DNA of 64,000 bases from Arthrobacter globiformis. Its GTDB lineage: Bacteria; Actinomycetota; Actinomycetes; Actinomycetales; Micrococcaceae. Shown here piece by piece: positions 62,043 through 64,000 of this stretch (position 1 is its first letter; every line of letters starts with the position of its first letter). The notes under the pieces were generated by a model. That model saw only the letters and a program-made list of their open reading frames with translations. It was not told where the DNA came from and ran no database searches. The stretch lies in NCBI RefSeq assembly GCF_030815865.1, contig NZ_JAUSXI010000001.1, positions 3,348,001-3,412,000 on the forward strand. Reading direction: 5' to 3'. A program made the translations under genes and the position numbers.

Positions 62043-62363
62043 TCAGCCGTTCTCGCGCCCGGGCAACGGCGCGCCGTTGAGAAAGGCTTCGTACTCCGCC
62101 TCGACGTCCTCATCGACGTCGGGCCGCTGGTGGCTGTACCGCGCATCAGTGCGGTCGCGCTTCGGCCCGGAGACCCAGAACTCATCGCCGTTGCCGACGT
62201 CGTAGAAGTTGGCGCGAGCCAGCCCCGTCACCCTTTCCAGCGTGCGGCCCCGGAAGTGGGCAATTTTCCACGACTTGGAAAACCGCAACCTCGTGATCCA
62301 CGCCGGCCCGCGGTCCGTGTTGTAGCCGGTCTTCAGCTGGACGTACATAATCCTCTCGGGCAT
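62043..62363 (-). CDS. Hypothetical protein
   Basis: 106 residues: MPERIMYVQLKTGYNTDRGP, FSKSWKIAHFRGRTLERVTG and NFYDVGNGDEFWVSGPKRD. The last part looks like a small beta-rich domain. Start chosen at 62363; a longer frame reaches 62465 but has unnatural composition. Function unknown. Confidence 0.6.
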   Translation of the reverse strand: MPERIMYVQLKTGYNTDRGPAWITRLRFSKSWKIAHFRGRTLERVTGLARANFYDVGNGDEFWVSGPKRDRTDARYSHQRPDVDEDVEAEYEAFLNGAPLPGRENG

Positions 62364-62489
62364 GGCCACATCGTAACGCCGGATGCATGGACGGGTTACT
62401 TGCTTCCAGGGAGCACTTTCGCTCCCGGGTAACACCGCAGCAGCCGCGGCACCCGGCCAGCCCATTCGAGAACCCTGCGCCTGCTGCCC

Positions 62490-62755
62490 CTACTTGCTGA
62501 CCGGCTTCGCCAAAGGTGGATGAATATGCCGGTCGGTGGCGGTGAACAGGGCCGCGGTTGCCCCTACCGAAGCCTTGGATTTCCGGCCGGTGTCTTCGAG
62601 CTGGGCAGCATCTTTGGCCTGAAGTTCCCGGCGGCGAGGGTGGTGTTCCAGACGGCCTCGTACACGGTGCGAAGCTGGGTCATTTTTCGGCGCATGTCGC
62701 TACGCATTGCGCAGCTGTCTTTGGATTGAGGCGGTTGCTATGGCCTTGCGCTGCT
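62490..62755 (-). pseudogene. Multiply frameshifted hypothetical gene
   Basis: Three natural-looking pieces occur in changing frames: IATASIQRQLRNA, then SDMRRKMTQLRTVYEAVWNT, then RELQAKDAAQLEDTGRKSKA to a stop at 62490. Removing one T near 62702 and adding one C in the CCCGG near 62628 joins them into a continuous helical protein. No start codon is seen in the first frame. Confidence 0.5.
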
Positions 62756-62805
62756 CCCTGGGCTAGACGATTCATCGATACGCGAGCAAGAGCGGGAAAG
62801 AAGTA

Positions 62806-63885
62806 TCAGGGAGCTGTACCGGAAACGGATGTTTCGATGGCGGTCCACCCTACTGCCGTGCCCGCAGGGATAACACCGTACGCCTGAGTGAGCACTTCGC
62901 GCTCACCAATCAATTGCCCGGTCTTGGGATCGATGATGATCTCCTGGCGTTGGCCGGCTGCTGATGCTTCAGTGCGGCCGATCGCGACGCCGGTGCGGCC
63001 GGCCAGGTTTGCTTGTCCCTCGGTGATTGTCACCCCGGGAATCATGGCCGCAGCCTTGTAGAGAGCAGCCCGCAAATCGGCAGGCACTACGCCAGTCCGG
63101 AGCAGGTCAGCGATGAACACTAAGGCTTCGCCGTCCACCGACTGGCCCTTACCCAAAGTTTGTTTGTAGATGCTGTTGAGCAGACGGTAAGGGTCGCGCG
63201 GCAACAACGTCATGTCAGGTGCAAAGGCTTGGGGGCCGTAGAACTCCCCGCGGGGGGCGCGAAGCAGCTCGGGATGCGCTTGGACGTTCTGTTCCCGGAC
63301 GTATTCCTTGGCCTTGGGATCAAAGAACGTCGTGGGCACGCGTCCTGACCGTCGCCACACCCACTCGCCTGAGCGGTCAAATGGTACGTACATGTCGAAT
63401 TTTTCGGTGTCCAGCCACTGGTAGCTCGCACCATCGGCTTCCACTGACGCCGTCATCCAGACATTGGTGCTTTTGATCCTCAAGTACTGACCCCGACTAA
63501 CCACAGGGTCTGATGTGGTGATAGCTGTGTGTGCGGCGCTGTTGAGCACGTCTGAGGCCTGAGCTGTGGCTCCGCCGCGCCAGCCGGCCAGCCCTACAAC
63601 GTCCCCGCCGATCAGCGTTGCCACAACAGCCGCAGCAGCTGCTGCAGTCAGCCAGGCCCGTGCGCGGCGGGATCTTCTGCCGGAAAGTTTAACCGCTGCA
63701 GCCCACGGTTCCAGCATCCTCACGGCTGAGATCTCCTCGGCATCCCGAACTGGCAAGGGGACGGACTGGGTAACCCCGCATGAACGGTCCCGGCTCCGGG
63801 CCATTTCGTGGTCGGTAATGCGTGCTGCGGGATCTGCCGAAGCCATGTGGTTTCGCACCTGCTCGGCTACTGTTTTCCTGTTCAC
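62806..63885 (-). CDS. CU044_5270-like protein with transmembrane helix
   Basis: 359 residues: a cytosolic N-terminus, one helix (AWLTAAAAAAVVATLIGGDVV) and an exported domain with VSRGQYLRIKSTNVW and IIIDPKTGQLIGEREVLT. The architecture and pairing with a sigma factor suggest an anti-sigma or sigma-regulated envelope protein. The GTG at 63885 overlaps the sigma factor stop by 4 bp. Confidence 0.72.
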   Translation of the reverse strand: MNRKTVAEQVRNHMASADPAARITDHEMARSRDRSCGVTQSVPLPVRDAEEISAVRMLEPWAAAVKLSGRRSRRARAWLTAAAAAAVVATLIGGDVVGLAGWRGGATAQASDVLNSAAHTAITTSDPVVSRGQYLRIKSTNVWMTASVEADGASYQWLDTEKFDMYVPFDRSGEWVWRRSGRVPTTFFDPKAKEYVREQNVQAHPELLRAPRGEFYGPQAFAPDMTLLPRDPYRLLNSIYKQTLGKGQSVDGEALVFIADLLRTGVVPADLRAALYKAAAMIPGVTITEGQANLAGRTGVAIGRTEASAAGQRQEIIIDPKTGQLIGEREVLTQAYGVIPAGTAVGWTAIETSVSGTAP

Positions 63886-64000
63886 AGTTCTGCACCTTCT
63901 GTCTGAATTAGGCGGCTTAGTGCCTTGCGTGCCCGGTGGAGGCGCATCCTGATCGCCGTGGCACTGGTGTCGAGCAAGTCCGAGATTTCCTTGGACGTGA
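63882..64000 (-). CDS. Sigma-70 family (ECF-type) sigma factor, only C-terminus in window
   Basis: The last 39 codons read TSKEISDLLDTSATAIRMRL then HRARKALSRLIQ, the helix-turn-helix of sigma region 4 that contacts the -35 element. The rest lies off the right edge. Coupled by GTGA overlap to the downstream membrane protein. Confidence 0.8.
   Translation of the reverse strand, partial: TSKEISDLLDTSATAIRMRLHRARKALSRLIQTEGAEL

Overview
The window is a stretch of high-GC actinobacterial chromosome, most likely from the Micrococcaceae and closest in feel to Arthrobacter/Pseudarthrobacter. Supporting signs are the block aspS / hisS / rel-secFD-yajC-ruvBAC-yebC-pdxT / pdxS-pgsA-HIT-thrS, a phosphatidylinositol-phosphate synthase, the MurT-GatD lipid II amidation pair, mycothiol-linked proteins (CGYC mycoredoxin, DinB-type transferase), frequent GTG/TTG starts and several probably leaderless genes. 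The genus is inferred from gene content and remembered protein similarity; no database was searched. No rRNA, tRNA, CRISPR array or intact insertion sequence was recognised.

Positions 1-33 kb are mostly dense housekeeping genes: tRNA charging (aspS, hisS, thrS), stringent response (rel), protein export (secD, secF, yajC), Holliday junction processing (ruvABC), vitamin B6 synthesis (pdxS, pdxT), peptidoglycan amidation (murT-gatD), phosphoinositide synthesis (pgsA-HIT) and SOS mutagenesis (a DUF6504 gene with dnaE2, behind a LexA-like palindrome). The murT-gatD pair, a CapA-like lipoprotein and an M3 peptidase sit between pdxT and pdxS.

Positions 33-49 kb hold small enzymes and conserved hypotheticals, many in convergent or divergent pairs: chorismate mutase, two VOC proteins, an SRAP protein, mycoredoxin, a lipoate ligase-like protein, a thioesterase, DUF427, an endonuclease/phosphatase, a DUF5671 membrane protein, Nudix, CsbD and an ammonium transporter with candidate GlnR sites. 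Gene decay is visible here: a frameshifted DUF2177 gene, a phosphodiester glycosidase gene without a sensible start, a glycosyltransferase truncated after about 40 codons, and a metallophosphoesterase shifted in a run of six T.

Positions 49-59.5 kb carry RNase Z-like, RlmC, DoxX, dienelactone hydrolase, DinB, aldo-keto reductase, DUF2087, ChaB, a GlxA-type regulator and a divergent alpha/beta hydrolase. From 59.5 kb to the right edge the DNA is more accessory: a lipoprotein, a start-less membrane-protein fragment, a multiply frameshifted gene, two co-directional hypotheticals, and a CU044_5270-like gene overlapping the end of a sigma factor cut by the window edge.

I did not find a clear new multi-gene system. 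The strongest unusual points are an Amt transporter with Glu in place of the first twin-His residue and GlnR-like operators upstream, a DnaE2-DUF6504 SOS unit with no ImuB beside it, a MurT without the Cys4 zinc ribbon, an HPt-like protein lacking its phosphoacceptor His, a head-to-head gene pair 14 bp apart, a hairpin carrying a perfect DnaA box before an orphan AbiEi-like gene, and a cluster of single-base frameshifts that are either real decay or sequencing error.
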